NCBI GenBank assembly: GCA_036023115.1
Contig: JAYKKT010000074.1
Span: 14,121,501-14,185,500 of the forward strand
Reading direction: 5' to 3'
Source of the DNA: Brasenia schreberi
Taxonomy: Eukaryota; Streptophyta; Magnoliopsida; Nymphaeales; Cabombaceae
DNA: 64,000 nt
The notes under the pieces are model-generated. The model was not told the DNA's origin. It worked only from the letters and a program-made list of their open reading frames with translations, and did no database searches. Of this stretch, positions 31,501-44,538 are shown piece after piece (the first letter of the stretch is position 1; every line of letters starts with the position of its first letter). A program made the position numbers and the translations under genes.

Positions 31501-33490
31501 AAGAAATAAGTTGCCATAAGTTGTTATTCACTAATAAGGTAATAATTGGTCCCTATTATATAAACGTTCCATATGATATAGTACTAAATTATCTGGAAAA
31601 GGTCGCATTTTCAGTTAAAATATATTGAAATAGTTGTGCCCAGAGAGACATGTACTGGAAGTATAAGTGTCGGCTGTCAGAGTGTCCAATACAAGGGCAG
31701 GGACACTCCATTTGGAAGTATCCATGTGACAGAGGAACTACATTGTCATGTAAAAGTTATTTTCAGATATTTCTGAATCCGATATCATTGTTTTCTATAA
31801 TCTCTTTTCGTTAGCAAACTTGGGTAAAGTGGGTTGGGTTGTAAAATGTCCGGATCTGGATCCACACCATTAGCATCTGCATATGTGGCCGATGCCCTTC
31901 GGATCTAGTAAATTTAGTTACGACGAAGAAAGAGCACCGAAATGCAGGGTAAAAATGGATCAGATCATTATCCAGATCCGTGACCTAGACTAATAATTGT
32001 TCTGTCCATTTGGTACCAACCATTATGAGCTGTTGGTATCCAAAGATGGGTGGGATCCGCAAATCATTATGTTAGATCCTCTCACATTAAGCATCCCTCT
32101 TACAAACTTTTGGTTCAGCATGCATACTAAAACAAGTAAACAATCGAACCCAAAAAAATTAAGTTCTATTGGTCCACTAGCAAAAGGTTAAAGTCCATAT
32201 TTAGTCATTTATAACAGAATATTTTTGGTTTAGGCTGGCTACAGGACATGGTTGTTGAGAAGAAGAATCCTTTTGAAGTTTTGGATACAATCAAGGAGGA
32301 TTTAATGGAGACTGAGTAGGTTGATGCCGGTTATCGTGACCGATGGTGAGTCTGAATCAGGCAAGGCACTGCATCGGTACGACCGGAAGGTTGAAGGAAC
32401 TAAGAGATACTGTGATGGGGGACATGTACGAACCCGGGAACAGCTGAGAATCCAGTTACTTACACAAGAACAGCCTTTGAGATACCGTTATCTGCAACCA
32501 TAACATATATTTCATATAATTGATAGTATCCCATAAATCTATTATCGATTATCAAATAAATCTGAAAATGGTAACTTGTGAATCAATCCAGATTATCTTC
32601 CTAATAAGTCAATTCACTAATAAATTTATTAATATTTGTCATAGGATGTGGACCGGATACCAGCAACACCCACACGTGATCTTATAGCATGTGGATTTGG
32701 ATTTGAGAGAGAGGAAAGAGAAATCAACCGCGAGGGCGATGAGCACAGCTGGTGTGCACGTGTGAGTATAATGATTGAGATCTTAGCCATCCAATCTTGA
32801 AGTAGCACACAGTAGTTCATGATTAAATATTTTAGCCATCCAATATTTAAGATCAATGATTGAGATCATTGAGTCAAAAAGCAATTTCTATTGGATATAT
32901 TTATTGTACCTCCAAAAAGTATAACTTACTTTTTTGCTCTTGAGATTTGGATTTCAACCGTTGATCAAACTGTTGAAATTTAAAAACATGTTTAAATATG
33001 GATTGATGTGGGCATGGACTAACCCCCCCCTCTCTCTCGACTTTTAATTTCGCACTATAGTTGGTTTTAGCAGGATTTGTAGGGCTGCTCCTTGTTGTAC
33101 CTGATTCGTCTGGCACCGTACTTGTAGAGATCTCTTTTGAGCAGCATCTAGCAGATCAAACAACACACTCAGTCGTTGTAGGCAATTCGATTGACTCTGC
33201 TTAACAACTACCTGTGTTGTTTATTTATAGAGCTTAATGTACAGTGGCGTTTCATAAGCAAGTGTTTGACTGTGTTTGGCTTTTGTTTATACAGAGAGCA
33301 AAAACTATTAGCGTAGATCTCTATTAAAAGGTCTGGCCTCTGTGGGCAATATGTCTCTACACGCCTTCCACATAAAAGCACGAGACTTTTGTGGGATCTT
33401 TATTCTCCAAATAACAGTGAGACTGCAGTGCAATCTAAATCCTTCACCGGCTCGCTGATCCTTTGAAAACTCTTCCCGTAGGTGTGCAGC
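31501..33490. other. Intergenic DNA with a possible exon relic
   Basis: At 32246-32320, after CTACAG, the plus strand reads DMVVEKKNPFEVLDTIKEDL then METE and a stop. It is amphipathic and protein-like but I do not recognise it. 32770-32990 is another AT-rich palindromic unit with GATTGAGAT motifs. No other gene is seen. Confidence 0.25.
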
Positions 33491-33832
33491 TCATATTGAC
33501 TTGTATGAACTCTTCACACAGAAATATCCCTTCATTTCAAGGATCCAGCTATACGAATCCTCCATCTGTTGATGAATACTTAGTGGGATTGAGGCAATCC
33601 TTCCTACATCGTGAGGTAGAATCACTTGTTCAGTTAGCCGTCTTTTCCATGATAGGATTAATCGGTTAATTGTGGATATACCATGTTGTAAATTCCTTGG
33701 GCCGTTGAGCGCCTGGCACAGGAATCCAAGGATCTTCCTGAACTCATACTTGTGTTCTATCACCAATCCTATGCCCAATCCCTCGTTCCGGAATTTATCT
33801 TCCGGCGAAATAGCTCCTCCAGGTGAGGGCAT
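33491..33832 (-). pseudogene. L1-type LINE ORF2 C-terminal fragment
   Basis: A 113-codon frame reads VILPHDVGRIASIPLSIHQQ, EDSYSWILEMKGYFCVKSSY. This follows the zinc-binding region at the end of plant L1 reverse transcriptase proteins (usual pattern: IP.S....D...W....G.YTVKS.Y). Only this short piece is recognised, with no poly(A) tail or reverse transcriptase core nearby. Confidence 0.5.
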
Positions 33833-34365
33833 GATCCCATCCTGGGGTATCTTTATAACAAGATAGGCGTAGGATGTCGACCCTCAAACATAGACCAAAG
33901 TCCTACAAAGCCTACGACTCATTAACCTGTTTTCGATATACAATGAAGGGTTGTTCAGCAATCCATGGAAAACCTTCTGTGCTGGGCTCCATAACGGATA
34001 CAATTAAGGGTTGGTTGTTTGTCTTTTCTATTTTATTTGTTTTTACATATGTCATAAATGACTACAGCTAACATGAGTGAGAATGATTCACTCTAAAGTA
34101 CCTAAAGAAAAATTATATATTATGTGTTTTTTGTGTAGCTACAAAAAAAGTAATTCAAGCTAATGGGTACAGCATCTTCCCTACGTGTTTCCTTCACATA
34201 GTTCACTATCCTCCTAAAAATGTAGGGATGTCGTGTAAAGATCGTGTCATATTCCAGATCTACAGTCATCAATAACTTGAGACTAGGGCTGGTAATTAAC
34301 GAGCTGATGAATAATACACGCATTGTTCTTCTCTAACTTAAAATGTAATTCATGTTGAGCTTGGT
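33833..34365. other. Intergenic DNA
   Basis: No gene or repeat is recognised between the L1-type scrap and the target duplication of copia 2. Confidence 0.4.
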
Positions 34366-34370
34366 AGCTC

Positions 34371-34878
34371 TGTTGGGATGGCCGATCAATTTGGTGGAGC
34401 CATTTCGATGTTGGGCTCTTGTTATGTCGTAGTAGAAGCCGACTGTCCAATCTTGATTCTGCTTTCAGTTTCTCCTGTGGACAATATATTTTTTGCTTTC
34501 AGTTTCTCCTTTCTTGTGTATTTTCTATAAAATAAGATAAAAGAGAACAACGAAGATGAGATAGTTTTTTCTAGGTTACGAGGAAAGGGTTTTTCTCCTT
34601 CTTATGTAATGTGAATCACACACACGCATACTTTATGTATGATTCTTTGTATTTATACGTGGCTTTTCCATCTTTCTTTTTCTCTCAGTGCTTTCCTTTT
34701 TAATAGTCATTTCATTGTATCCAGAAAATGCATGTGATTTTTTTTAAAATGAAACAGTTTTATTAATGTTTATATTTTCAAAAATGCAATCTCATGAAAT
34801 GTGGGAAGAAGGGCCTTCTTCTCACATTTCATGGTTGTTGTTAGTAATGGGGCTGATAGTGGCCACCCACTACTTACA
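34371..34878 (-). repeat. 3' LTR of copia 2
   Basis: TG...CA ends; aligns end to end with 39729-40237. The two differ at many positions, so the insertion is not recent. Confidence 0.92.
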
Positions 34879-34992
34879 TCTCTCACATGGCTGCTAGAGT
34901 CAATCTTTTGATACACTTGTTTTTTCCTCCCACTACTTTGGGAAATTATCAAAGACAAAGTGTATTCTCTACGCTTATACACTAGGCATATC

Positions 34993-35268
34993 TCAATCCA
35001 CATGGGTTACATGTTTAGTAAACAACTCTTCTGAGATGCCTTTTGTTAAGGGGTCAACCAACGTATCAGTAGTTGGCATATAACATATAGTTATTTCGTT
35101 TCTTTTAAGCATATCATGAATATAGTGATATTTAACCAATATATGCTTGCTTCGTGAGTTATCAACTCCACTCTTAATAAAAAACGAAATAATAACTAGC
35201 TCGTTGGTTATATACAACTTTAAATCACGTATGAAGCGGCTTATCCAAATGGCAGTAGTAGCAACCAT
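34993..35268 (-). pseudogene. Copia 2 RNase H
   Basis: Reads VIISFFIKSGVDNSRSKHIL, VKYHYIHDMLKRNEI and VDPLTKGISEELF, the conserved end of copia polyproteins. The first catalytic residues are degenerate. Confidence 0.75.
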
Positions 35269-35517
35269 ATTGCAAGCAACATACTCAACATCTTTTGTAT
35301 GTAGTACTACACAACCTTGTTTCTTGCATGCCCAAGAAACTACACCACCTTCACATAAAAATATTTATCCTTAAGTTGATTTGCTGTCATCTTTGCTCTC
35401 AGCAAAGTCAGCATATGAGTATCCTATCACTTTCAATTCATCTACTTGAAAACAAAGTTTCAAGTTTTTTGTTCCTTTGAGATACCTTAGAATCCTTTTC
35501 ACAATTATCCAATGTTG

Positions 35518-36359
35518 TCAACTAGGATTACTTTGATATATTCTCACAAGACCAACAACAAAGTTGATATCTAGTATTGTGCACAACATAACATACCTCA
35601 AGCTACCCACAACTTGTGCATAAGGAACATTAGGCTTATCATCTCCTTCACTGAGACAATCAACCTTACTCAATTTGACCCCTTTTGCAATAGGTGTAGA
35701 TACATACTTGCATTCACACATTTTAAACTTCTTTAGAATATAATCAATATATCTCTCCTGACTTAAGTATAGAAGTTTTAATTCTCTATCTCAAAAAATC
35801 TTTATAATCATGATATAGGATGCTTCCCCATATCTTTCATCTCGAACCTTGAGGTTAACCATGATTTGGTTTTGACAATCATCTCATTATCATTCCCAGT
35901 CAACAATATGTCATCTACATATAAAGATAGGATGACAAAGTGGATCTCATTGTTTCATACATAAACACACTCATCAAGCTCATTAGCTACAACCTCAAGT
36001 TCAATTATGGCATTTTGAAAAGTCAAATACCATTGGCGAGGTGACTGTTTCAGGCAATATAGTGATTTTCTCAACCTATATACTTTATCTTTTTGGCGTT
36101 CAGCTATATATCCTTCGGGTTGTTGGATATATATGATTTCATCTAATTTATATGTCTCAACATAATTTATCTCCTCTTTTTGCGAGAAACCCTTTGCAAC
36201 CAACCTCGCTTTAAACTCGTTGATTGTTCCATCGACTTTATATTTCTTTTTGAGAACCCATTTATAACCTATGACTTTCCTTACTCTTGACAAATCAATC
36301 AACTCCCAAACTTGGCTTTTCTCAATGGTTTCAATTTCTTCATCCATGACTTTTTTCAA
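35518..36359 (-). pseudogene. Copia 2 reverse transcriptase
   Basis: Open block 36359-35955 reads VIGYKWVLKKKYKVDGTI, FKARLVAKGFSQKE, IYIQQPEGYI and YRLRKSLYCLKQSPRQWY. The catalytic YVDD lies at 35910-35921. The block at 35721-35518 carries VGSLRYVMLCTILDINFVV. Stops and a missing stretch after NYVETY (the fingers region) break it. Confidence 0.8.
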
Positions 36360-36557
36360 TTATGTCGATTCAGATGAGTCAATAACATACTGATATGTCA
36401 AGTTATCAGTCAACTCATCTAAATCTATTGAATTATACACTTCTTCCGCAAGGTAAGTGTGATAATCCTTTAAGTAGGATGGTGTGACCCTAGGTCTTTT
36501 GTATCCACTTAAATATTCAATTTATTCAAGAAGCTCATCAATGGGTTCAAATGATGA

Positions 36558-37400
36558 TTAATCTAGATCTACTAGATCATCAACATACTCATCATCATTT
36601 TCAAGGATGTCATTCTTAGTCTCTTCTAAGAATTCAACATTCTTGCTTTCTATTAGTCTATAGTCCTTATTATAAAATTGATATCCTTTAGATCCTTTAA
36701 GATGTCCAATGAATATACATCTTAAGGACCTACTATCTAGTTTGTCTATAGACTGATCAAGAATCTTCACATGATCGATAGATTCCCACCTCCTAAGATG
36801 ACCTAGGTTTGGTTTTCTTAAAAGCCACATCTTACATGACGTAGAGAATATAACTTTACATGGAACTTTATTGAGTATATATGCAGTTGTACTTACCGCT
36901 TATCCTAAAAATATCCTTTGCAGTTGTACTTACCGCTTATCCTAAAAATATCCTTAGTATAAAAACATCTATTTAACATTGATATTGTCATATTAAATAG
37001 TCTTGTTATATCTTTTTGCTATACCATTCTGTTGAGATGTCTTGGTTATTATATTTTGCTTTACAATACCAAAGTATTTACAGAATTATAAAAATTTTGC
37101 TAAGGTATGTTCTTCACCTCTATTTGATCTTAAAACTTTGATTGTATACCTCAATTGGTTCTCAATTTCTTACTTATATTCTTTGAACGCTTGAAGTGCC
37201 CCAGATTTATATGTTAAGAGATATATAAGTATATCTCGAATAATCATTGATAAAGATTATAAAATAAACTTTTTCTCGCTGTGTTTTTATTTTAACGGTC
37301 CACATAAATAAGTGTAAATAATCTCTAATAGGGTTGTTGCGCTAATCACTTCTTTGAAAAATGATTTTATAGTCATTTTCTCTTATATACAGGCTTTACA
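36558..37400 (-). pseudogene. Copia 2 integrase remains
   Basis: 36830-36558 reads RKPNLGHLRRWESIDHVKIL and LRCIFIGHLKGSKGYQFYNK, the C-terminal integrase part. Upstream, fragments of the core can be read with many stops. A 38-base stretch is duplicated at 36894-36952 (GCAGTTGTACTTACCGCTTA twice). Confidence 0.65.
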
Positions 37401-37493
37401 CTAATTAAAAGTGTTTTCATGAAAATTAAACAATAAGTCATAGTTGATTAATTTTCTGAGCTTCTTTAAACTAATATGACCCAATCTTTTATG

Positions 37494-38412
37494 CTATACA
37501 TTTATATCAATCACATAGACACTATCAATATAAGAAGAAGAAAAACTTTCATTTTTATTTTTGTTAAGTTTAAATAATCCATTCTCAACATCAAACAAAC
37601 TAGAAAATGTTATCTTGTCGTGCTTTTCCACAGTGACTTTGCTAGGGACAAACTTGACCTCAAACCGCAAAGACCGATACAAGATTACGCCTAATAGTGG
37701 GCATAGCTAATACATCAATAAGTACAATTGGTATACCTTGTATAAAAATCCTAAAGGACCCAACCCTAAGAACATCAGAAAATGTATTGTTCTCCATATA
37801 TACCCGATGCTCACCATGCTGGTATTTCTTGAGGTTCACCAACCAGTCATTGGGCGATTCAAATAGAGACACTAAGAAATGACGCAGATTATGTCCGACT
37901 TCTTTATTGAGTCCCGTCATTGATTGTTTCCAACATTGGTTTTCTTGTTGCGAAAATATCTTTTGTAGTGTTTCATCTTGCCACAATTGAAGCACTTTAC
38001 CCGATAAGTAGATTCTTGCGATTTCTTAAAGTTTTGACCACTCTTTTTTTTATTCTTACCAAATTTCTTATTTGATTTTGTTTTTCGTTGGTTGTTTTTG
38101 GAGCTAGATCCTAGATCATCTTGAACAACTAACAACTTTTTACTTTTGGTTTTGTTCATATGTTCTTGTTCGATTGGTAGTTTTAATGGGAGTTCAGAAA
38201 GGGTAAAATCAGGTCGAAGTCTAAATGTTGTGGTTATAATGTTCGAAGAAGGGGAAAGACTGTTTAGAATCATGAATATTTGCATCAGTTTAAGAATGAC
38301 TGACTTTGCTATAGCTAAATCTATACTCATTACCAACATTTGGTTAATATGTTGTACTATATTATCATTGTCTTATATTTTTCTTTTTCTTCATCTGTTG
38401 CAACTGGTATAG
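37494..38412 (-). pseudogene. Copia 2 gag and protease
   Basis: Gag pieces: DLAIAKSVILKLMQIFMILN, LSELPLKLPIEQEHMNK and a zinc knuckle CFNCGKMKHYKRYF whose last cysteine is replaced by phenylalanine. The adjoining frame (37995-37660) reads HRVYMENNTFSDVLRVGSFR, the protease/integrase border. All frames are interrupted. Confidence 0.7.
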
Positions 38413-38459
38413 GGGGTAAAATTGTTTCCTTCAATACATAGTCAACTCCTTCTAAAGTT

Positions 38460-39713
38460 AAGGCTAGTGAAATTCTCCTTTTCTAAGTTTAGAAATTTAG
38501 GCCATTTAACTTTTCAATCTTTGTCAATTTAGATAATAAAATTCTAGAAGTTAATTTTAAACTTTTGGCATAGATAACAAGTAGAGAGTCTTAGATTTTA
38601 AGATAGAAAATATAAAACATACATTAGATGGATTTGCATAAGACATTTCATAAAGAATCAATAGAAAATAGTCAAGCACATAAATGCAATATCCATAAAT
38701 TCTAAGCACTAAACAATAAATATTTAAAGACTTTAAACTGTAGTTTATAGGTACTATTTTGGAAAAATAGTAAAAACCTAGGAGTAAATGTTTACAAGCA
38801 CTATTTTGGAGTTTACTTAACCTTTAGGTAATATTCTAGAAATACAGTAAAAAACCGAGACTGTATTTGAAAAATACATTTCAGGGTATTTCTCAAAAAA
38901 TATAGGGGTATTCTTGTACTTTTTCAAGGTGGTATAACATATATTTTGAAAAATTGATAGGGTTATATATATAAAAACACCCGAATCACGGGTTCTATAA
39001 TTTCTTGAAATGACGAGAGACAAATCAATAAAACTGTTCACTGGTTTTTTGTAGTTTCACGAACTGTTAAAGGGTAGAAAAGATTTTTTACATTCGTAAG
39101 GGTACAACAGTCTTTTGCATGAAAATATTTAGATATTTTAGTAATTATGCCCCTCGGTATTTCATAATTAAACTTCTATGCAAGGGCAAAATGGTAGTTT
39201 TAGGGATCAAACCGTTGCCCTGAGTGGTTTACCGCCCACGATTTTGTCGGGATATAAATGCAGGAGAGAGAGAGGGGGGGGGGGGGGAGGACAGCGAGCC
39301 GCCACCTGTGGGCTCTCATCACTGTGCTTCTCGATCGTCGCCTCTGACCATTTGGTCTTTCCGCCTTTGTTCCTCTTTGGTTTCATTATAGAGAGAGACA
39401 GAAGAAGAAGAAACAAAGAGGAGGCCGTCAACGGTTCTTTTTCGCTTAACAAGCCTTTTCTTTTTTTCTCTTTCTCTTTGCCTAATATCTATTGTGTTAA
39501 GGCTATGTGTTTGCTTCTCAAGTCTATGACCTGCCTAAAGCAACCTTCAATGGGTGGATTTTGGCTGTCTATACATTCCTTCTCCCTTTCCGTCTCATTT
39601 TTTTTTGTTATTTGTAAAGATGTACTTACGGTAGAAAAAAAAATTAGCTTCTCTCACTTTTTTTTTTTTGCATAACTGACGTACCTTTTTGGAGTTTCCG
39701 AAGAGCTTCAACA
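38460..39713 (-). other. Long leader of copia 2 with a GC-rich insert
   Basis: 1.25 kb between gag and the primer site, long for copia. 39178-39480 differs in composition: on the plus strand it has GATATAAATG (39251-39260), a GA run, 14 consecutive G (39274-39287) and a CT/GA-rich leader-like stretch, which looks like a host promoter and 5' leader in antisense. No coding sequence is recognised. Confidence 0.45.
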
Positions 39714-39726
39714 GGCTCTGATACCA
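39714..39726 (-). promoter_or_regulatory. Primer binding site of copia 2 (initiator tRNA-Met)
   Basis: In the element's direction TGGTATCAGAGCC begins two bases after the LTR. It is the standard copia primer site, complementary to the 3' end of initiator methionine tRNA. Confidence 0.9.
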
Positions 39727-39728
39727 GA

Positions 39729-40237
39729 TGTTGGGGTAGCCGATCAGTTTGTCGGAGCCATTTGGATGTTGGGCTTTGGTTATGGCACAACGAAAGCCAA
39801 CTGTCCGATCTTGATTTTACTTTCAGTTTATCTTGTGAACTGTATTTCCTTTGCTTTTAGTTTTTCCTTTGTTTTTTCTGTATTTCTTGTAAAATAGGAT
39901 AAAAGAGAACAAAGAAAAGGAGAGAGTTTTTTCTAAGTTAATTGTAGAGGATTTTTCAAGACTGTAATGTGAATCACACACACGCATACTTTCTATAGGA
40001 TTATTTGTATTTATACATGGTTTTTCATCTTCCGAGTTTTCCTCTTTGGGCTTTCCTTTTTAACAGTCGTTTCACTTTATCTGGAAAATGCATGTGACTT
40101 TTTCAAAAACAAAATAATTTTATTAATGTTTATATTTTCAAAAATATAATCTCATAAAATCTGAGAAAAAGGCCCTTCTTCCTGCATTTCATGATTGTTG
40201 TTAGTAATGGGCCGATAGTGGCCACCTACTACTTACA
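39729..40237 (-). repeat. 5' LTR of copia 2
   Basis: Pairs with 34371-34878; next to the primer binding site. Contains GTATAAATAC-type TATA sequence on the minus strand (about 40007-40016). Confidence 0.92.
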
Positions 40238-40469
40238 AGCTCGTCTCACCTCAATCGTGCTGTAACACAAACTATAGCATATTATCAAGCTAAAGAGAAG
40301 CAGTTTGTTAAAATTACTTGCATTTCAAAATGAATTTCTTTTGAAATTTAATTGACGTTTTGATATTCTTATGCAGCTATTATTGCAAATTATACTTATC
40401 ATTTAACTAGCGATACAATGCACTAAGATATTTGGCTTGCGTGATTGTCTAACATGTGCTACACTAAAG

Positions 40470-40560
40470 CATCATGGCTCTCCTGGCTAGGGGGTCAGTT
40501 CGTAATAACCTTCAGACTTGAATGTCACAAGTTCAATGCGTGCAGCTCGTCTTTCAAACA
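40470..40560 (+). mobile_element. SINE-like, tRNA-related (copy 4)
   Basis: TCCTGGCTAGGGGGTCAGTT, then GAATGTCACAAGTTCAATGC. The A-box-like TGGCTAGGGGG at 40482-40492 is identical to copy 3. The B box is degenerate and a few bases are inserted between them. Confidence 0.5.
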
Positions 40561-43558
40561 AATATATAACACATGCACTTCAATAGATGAGCTTATACAA
40601 GCTGAACCGGATAAAAAAACAGTTTTCGTGATCAATAAAAATAGCTAATTAACATGGAGACTCACGATCAACTCATTTAAATCACAATTTGAACATAAAC
40701 AGGCTCGTCATGAGCTGAACTGACCCAAACCACAAGCTCCTCGGTTTGTTTACAGCACCTACTTAAGAAGCAACAATGTTGTGTTTCACCTACAGTGATG
40801 ATAAATAAATGGAATACCCCTTGGGCTTATCTTACCATTACAACCTTACTGTAATTATGAGGTAAGGGCTAAACAAGCTATTTCAAACTAAAGGATGGCA
40901 TATGCTAGCCTTTCACATTTATTGATTCTCAAAGCACTTTAAAGGATAAGTTCAAATAACTTGACTTCTACAAGGACTTTCTTGATTCTCAATATTCTCA
41001 AACTTCTTAAAGATAACTTGGTCCCTAAATCTCTTACAAAAAAATTAATTTGATAAATAAAACCAATTAAAATAAAAGGAAACATGAAGACAACTTTCCT
41101 AACATCTTTGTCGATTATCCAAGTATCAGGTAAGTGAGCACCCCACCTCAACTCAATTTGGGTCTGCACTTCTTCCTATAGTTCACTCTATGGAATTTCT
41201 GAAAGGGGCAATTCAAAAGACGCCCCAAATATGGGTATTCTTTGAAATGTGCTGAGAAGTAAAAACTCCTCTTCTATATTAATTCTGCTTGTTGCTTTTA
41301 TATGGAGGCTAGCAAAACTTTTGCTAATAATTCTGAAAAATAATGTACAAATAGTACGAGTTTTGGAAGATCCAATATTGATGGAATTTTTACATCAGAT
41401 AATATTTTTACTGTACAAATACTACAAATTTGGGGAGATCCAATATTGATGGAATGATAGTTTTTACATCTAGCTTGGTTAGGCTCATCTCGATCTTGCT
41501 TATGTTCACTTCAGCATAATTACATGAACAGATGCAAAGAAGTGGTTTCTGGCTCAGCTCTTTGCACCTCATATATAGTCCTTAACTTTAACTAAAATGT
41601 TGCAACACATGTACATTCTAATGTGATGCAGAGCCCATGGTTTAGCCATATGGATTATATTGATGCATGCAATTGATCATATACAATAGTGGATCTATAT
41701 CCGAAATTTCGAAAATCAACTTTAAGTCTATAACCGATGGTGGGATCCATGAGCTATAATACATAGTTCACCCCACCCGAAACCATTCAAGGGCTCTTCA
41801 CCCACCCAAAAAGAGTTACCAACCCTATATGTGCCCCGAGTCTAAAGATTTTCTACATCCGTGGCGAAAATGAACAATCAAAATGCTAGTTTGATAAAGT
41901 ACATTTAGAATGGAATTTCAGTGTTTACATGGATTCAATTCAAGATAACATCTAGAAATTTACAAGATAACAAAACTAAAGACCATAGAGTTCCAATAGT
42001 TGATTTGGTCTCCTTTTGTCCGATCTTATAGGGAAAATAAAGAGTCCAAATTGGTACTGTAAACAAAGACTGATGGGGAAAAAATGCCGAGCTAAATAGC
42101 CATAAAGGATGAGCACAAACGGACATCTAGAAAAGATAAAGCCTAGAGTCCATAAATTAAGTTGTGATATGTTAAGCTATTGTAAACCTAAATCCAATAT
42201 TCATGATATATTGCCAACTTAATAAAGTGTGTATTGCAAAAGTATACCGAGAAAAGTCCTCAAACATTGAGTTTGGATGTTTGACAACCTTTTATATATA
42301 TATGAAGGTTTGGTGCCATTGTATTTAAATCTTCTTCTTCTCTTAGTCGAGAACATATCATGAGGCAATTAACAACGTGTCTTTGAGAGGGAGGCAAGAA
42401 ATTGATCAACTTAAAATTTCCTCAATGGTCAAACTATCATCAATATACACAATAATATATAAGCACGAAGTATCTCTCAACTAAACTTATCAAGATATTT
42501 TAAAGCTAATCGGAAAGGAGGCTTCTTATTTAACAAGTTATAACATTTAAAATTTATTTAAATATAATCTCTTAGCTTTCCGAAATACACTTATAGTTTT
42601 ATAATAAAGTTCTTCCAATATTCCTTTTCAATCAATAATAAGACGGCCTTTACTCATTTCAAATAAGATTTTAATAGCATTGCATTGATTTGTACAATCA
42701 TTTAAATCAAAATCATAAAGTTTCACAAGATTCATTATAAAAAAAATCCTTTTATCATGAGAAGCCAACTCGTTTTTACCAAGTGTTTTTACTGTAAAAA
42801 TATTTATAATTTTTTCTAAATGTTAGAAGTGTAACTATCTAAAAATAATCATCTCCAACATTAAAATGCCCTACTAATAATGAGGAGAAAATAGTGAACA
42901 AAACCAAAGAAAAAGAGTAAAATTATGAGAGCAAGTACATCGCTTAGTTCTATAAATAGAAAGTTTCTTATTAATATGCTATAAAAGTAGTAGTGATGGC
43001 AATAATAATATCAACAACAATAGTTCTATAGAATTGGTTATATGCGACTTAAAGTTCAAGAACATTTGGGATTTCAAATCATGAAAATAAAAAATGTGTG
43101 GCCTATATGACTTTAAGATGTAGGAAGTATTTGCGACCTACCATTTTAGGGCAAAATAACATAAGAATTAAAGAAGTTTGGATTCTAAAATGTTTTGTAA
43201 CTATAAATGGATATTAAATGAGTAATCTAAAAATTATATGAGCAAAGTCTTTTAAAGAGACCCACCCCTAAGGAGAGAATTGATAAATTAGACCTTAGAA
43301 CCATGAGTCAGTGCTTTTGATTGACAAACTATGGGCTGTACAAGCCAAGAAAATCTTTTAACTATTTATTATGTTATGTACTTTCATGAATCTTAAATGT
43401 GTTGACATCTTTATTTGACTTGGGACATTTATTTACATTGTATTTTTAACTAATTAATAACTTCTAAATGAGATGGAGTCCTAAGTGGGATAATATTTAA
43501 AAGAGGATAATTCTCCTTAAGAGTTAGACATTTTAATAAGAACTTTAATTTTAGTTTG
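40561..43558. other. Intergenic AT-rich DNA
   Basis: No gene is recognised. 41687-41866 resembles the MITE at 21490-21683 (shared TTTAAGTCTATA..C.GATGGTGG.ATCCATG.GCTATA), with poorly preserved ends. Confidence 0.4.
41687..41866. mobile_element. MITE, related to 21490-21683
   Basis: Internal similarity and approximate ends (AGTGGATCTA left, ACATCCGTGGCG right). More diverged than the copy in the U-box intron. Confidence 0.45.
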
Positions 43559-44310
43559 GACTCTATAAATACCCTAAAAATGGTGATGTTTTTCACAACT
43601 CCTAAAGTTTTAAAATCCAGCTTACAGCCTTCTGAAACCTTTAAAAACCCAAAATTTTAAAGCTTAAACCTTTTGGAAAATATTTCAAAATAAAGGTTTT
43701 AAATTCAAGCTAAAAGCCCATGGATTTCAAAGCATATCAAAACGGACAAGTGAAACCCGATCCAAAAAGCCCGCTCGAGGTCAAGTCAAAAAGTGAAGGA
43801 TGGGTCAAGCCTGTCTGGATGAAAGCCAGATTGAAGATCGAACCCTGTGTTCATATCAAAGCAAGTTTAACTTCAAAAAAGCGAAATGAAACTAAGATCC
43901 TAATGAAACCCTCAAAAAGCAAGAACCGGGCCTGTCAAAACAGAAATCAGAGTATGATTGAAAATATGGGATCGACCTCATCAAAATAAGCTCAAGACGG
44001 TGCCAGATGGATCAAATCAAGCCGCAAAAGAAAAGTCTTAAAAGCAAGCATTGGCCGGTTAAAGGGGCTGGAAAAAACCCAGTCTAAAATCAGGTCACCG
44101 AGGACCGAAGCCCACTAAAAAATCGTCAATTTCATGTACCAAAGAAGGACTCAAAAGAGAAATTTTGGATTGAAACTGAACCAAAAGATCTAAATTCAAA
44201 CCCCACAAGAAGACAAAAAAAATGGATTGGATCTCAACCAAAAGATCTAGATCCATGTTTCACTGGAAATTGGATCGGGTTGGATCCAAACCCGATCCAA
44301 AAGATCTACT

Positions 44311-44333
44311 CTTGGCCTATAAATAGGGCCAAG
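44311..44333 (+). promoter_or_regulatory. LTR TATA box within an inverted repeat
   Basis: CTTGGCC and GGGCCAAG flank TATAAATA. The same arrangement is kept in the 3' LTR (53088-53110) and in the solo LTR (60635-60657). Confidence 0.7.
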
Positions 44334-44409
44334 GGGGTTGAAAAAAAGAGGTTGGAGCTGAAGGTGGTTCACGTGAACCCTCTTGACCAAGGTGAGTGCC
44401 TAAACCCGG

Positions 44410-44533
44410 TTGCACTAGGGGGGTGCTGCACCTGCACACTAGGGGGGTGCTGCACCCACACCAGGGGGAGCTGCATCTGCACACTAGGAGGGGCGCTGCA
44501 CCCGCACCAAGGGGGCACTGCATCTGCACCAAG
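44410..44533 (+). repeat. GC-rich minisatellite in the 5' LTR
   Basis: Units of about 20-25 bases around GGGGGTGCTGCACCTGCACAC. Five to six imperfect copies; 3' LTR has more (53222-53415). The units hold the near-palindrome TGCAC...GTGCA-like words. Confidence 0.8.
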
Positions 44534-44538
44534 GACCC

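Larger units (their letters stand above)
34371..40237 (-). mobile_element. Ty1/copia retrotransposon, complete but decayed (copia 2)
   Basis: 5867 bases in reverse orientation. The two LTRs begin TGTAAGTAGT and end CCCAACA in the element's own direction and are flanked by a perfect 5-bp duplication, AGCTC (34366-34370 and 40238-40242). Inside lie the primer binding site, a long leader, gag, protease, integrase, reverse transcriptase and RNase H in copia order, all with stops. The internal proteins are related to copia 1 but the LTRs are different. Confidence 0.92.

Noticed and set aside
33491..33832. Host protein on the minus strand
   Set aside because: Pattern fits the zinc-binding end of L1-type reverse transcriptases better than any host gene.
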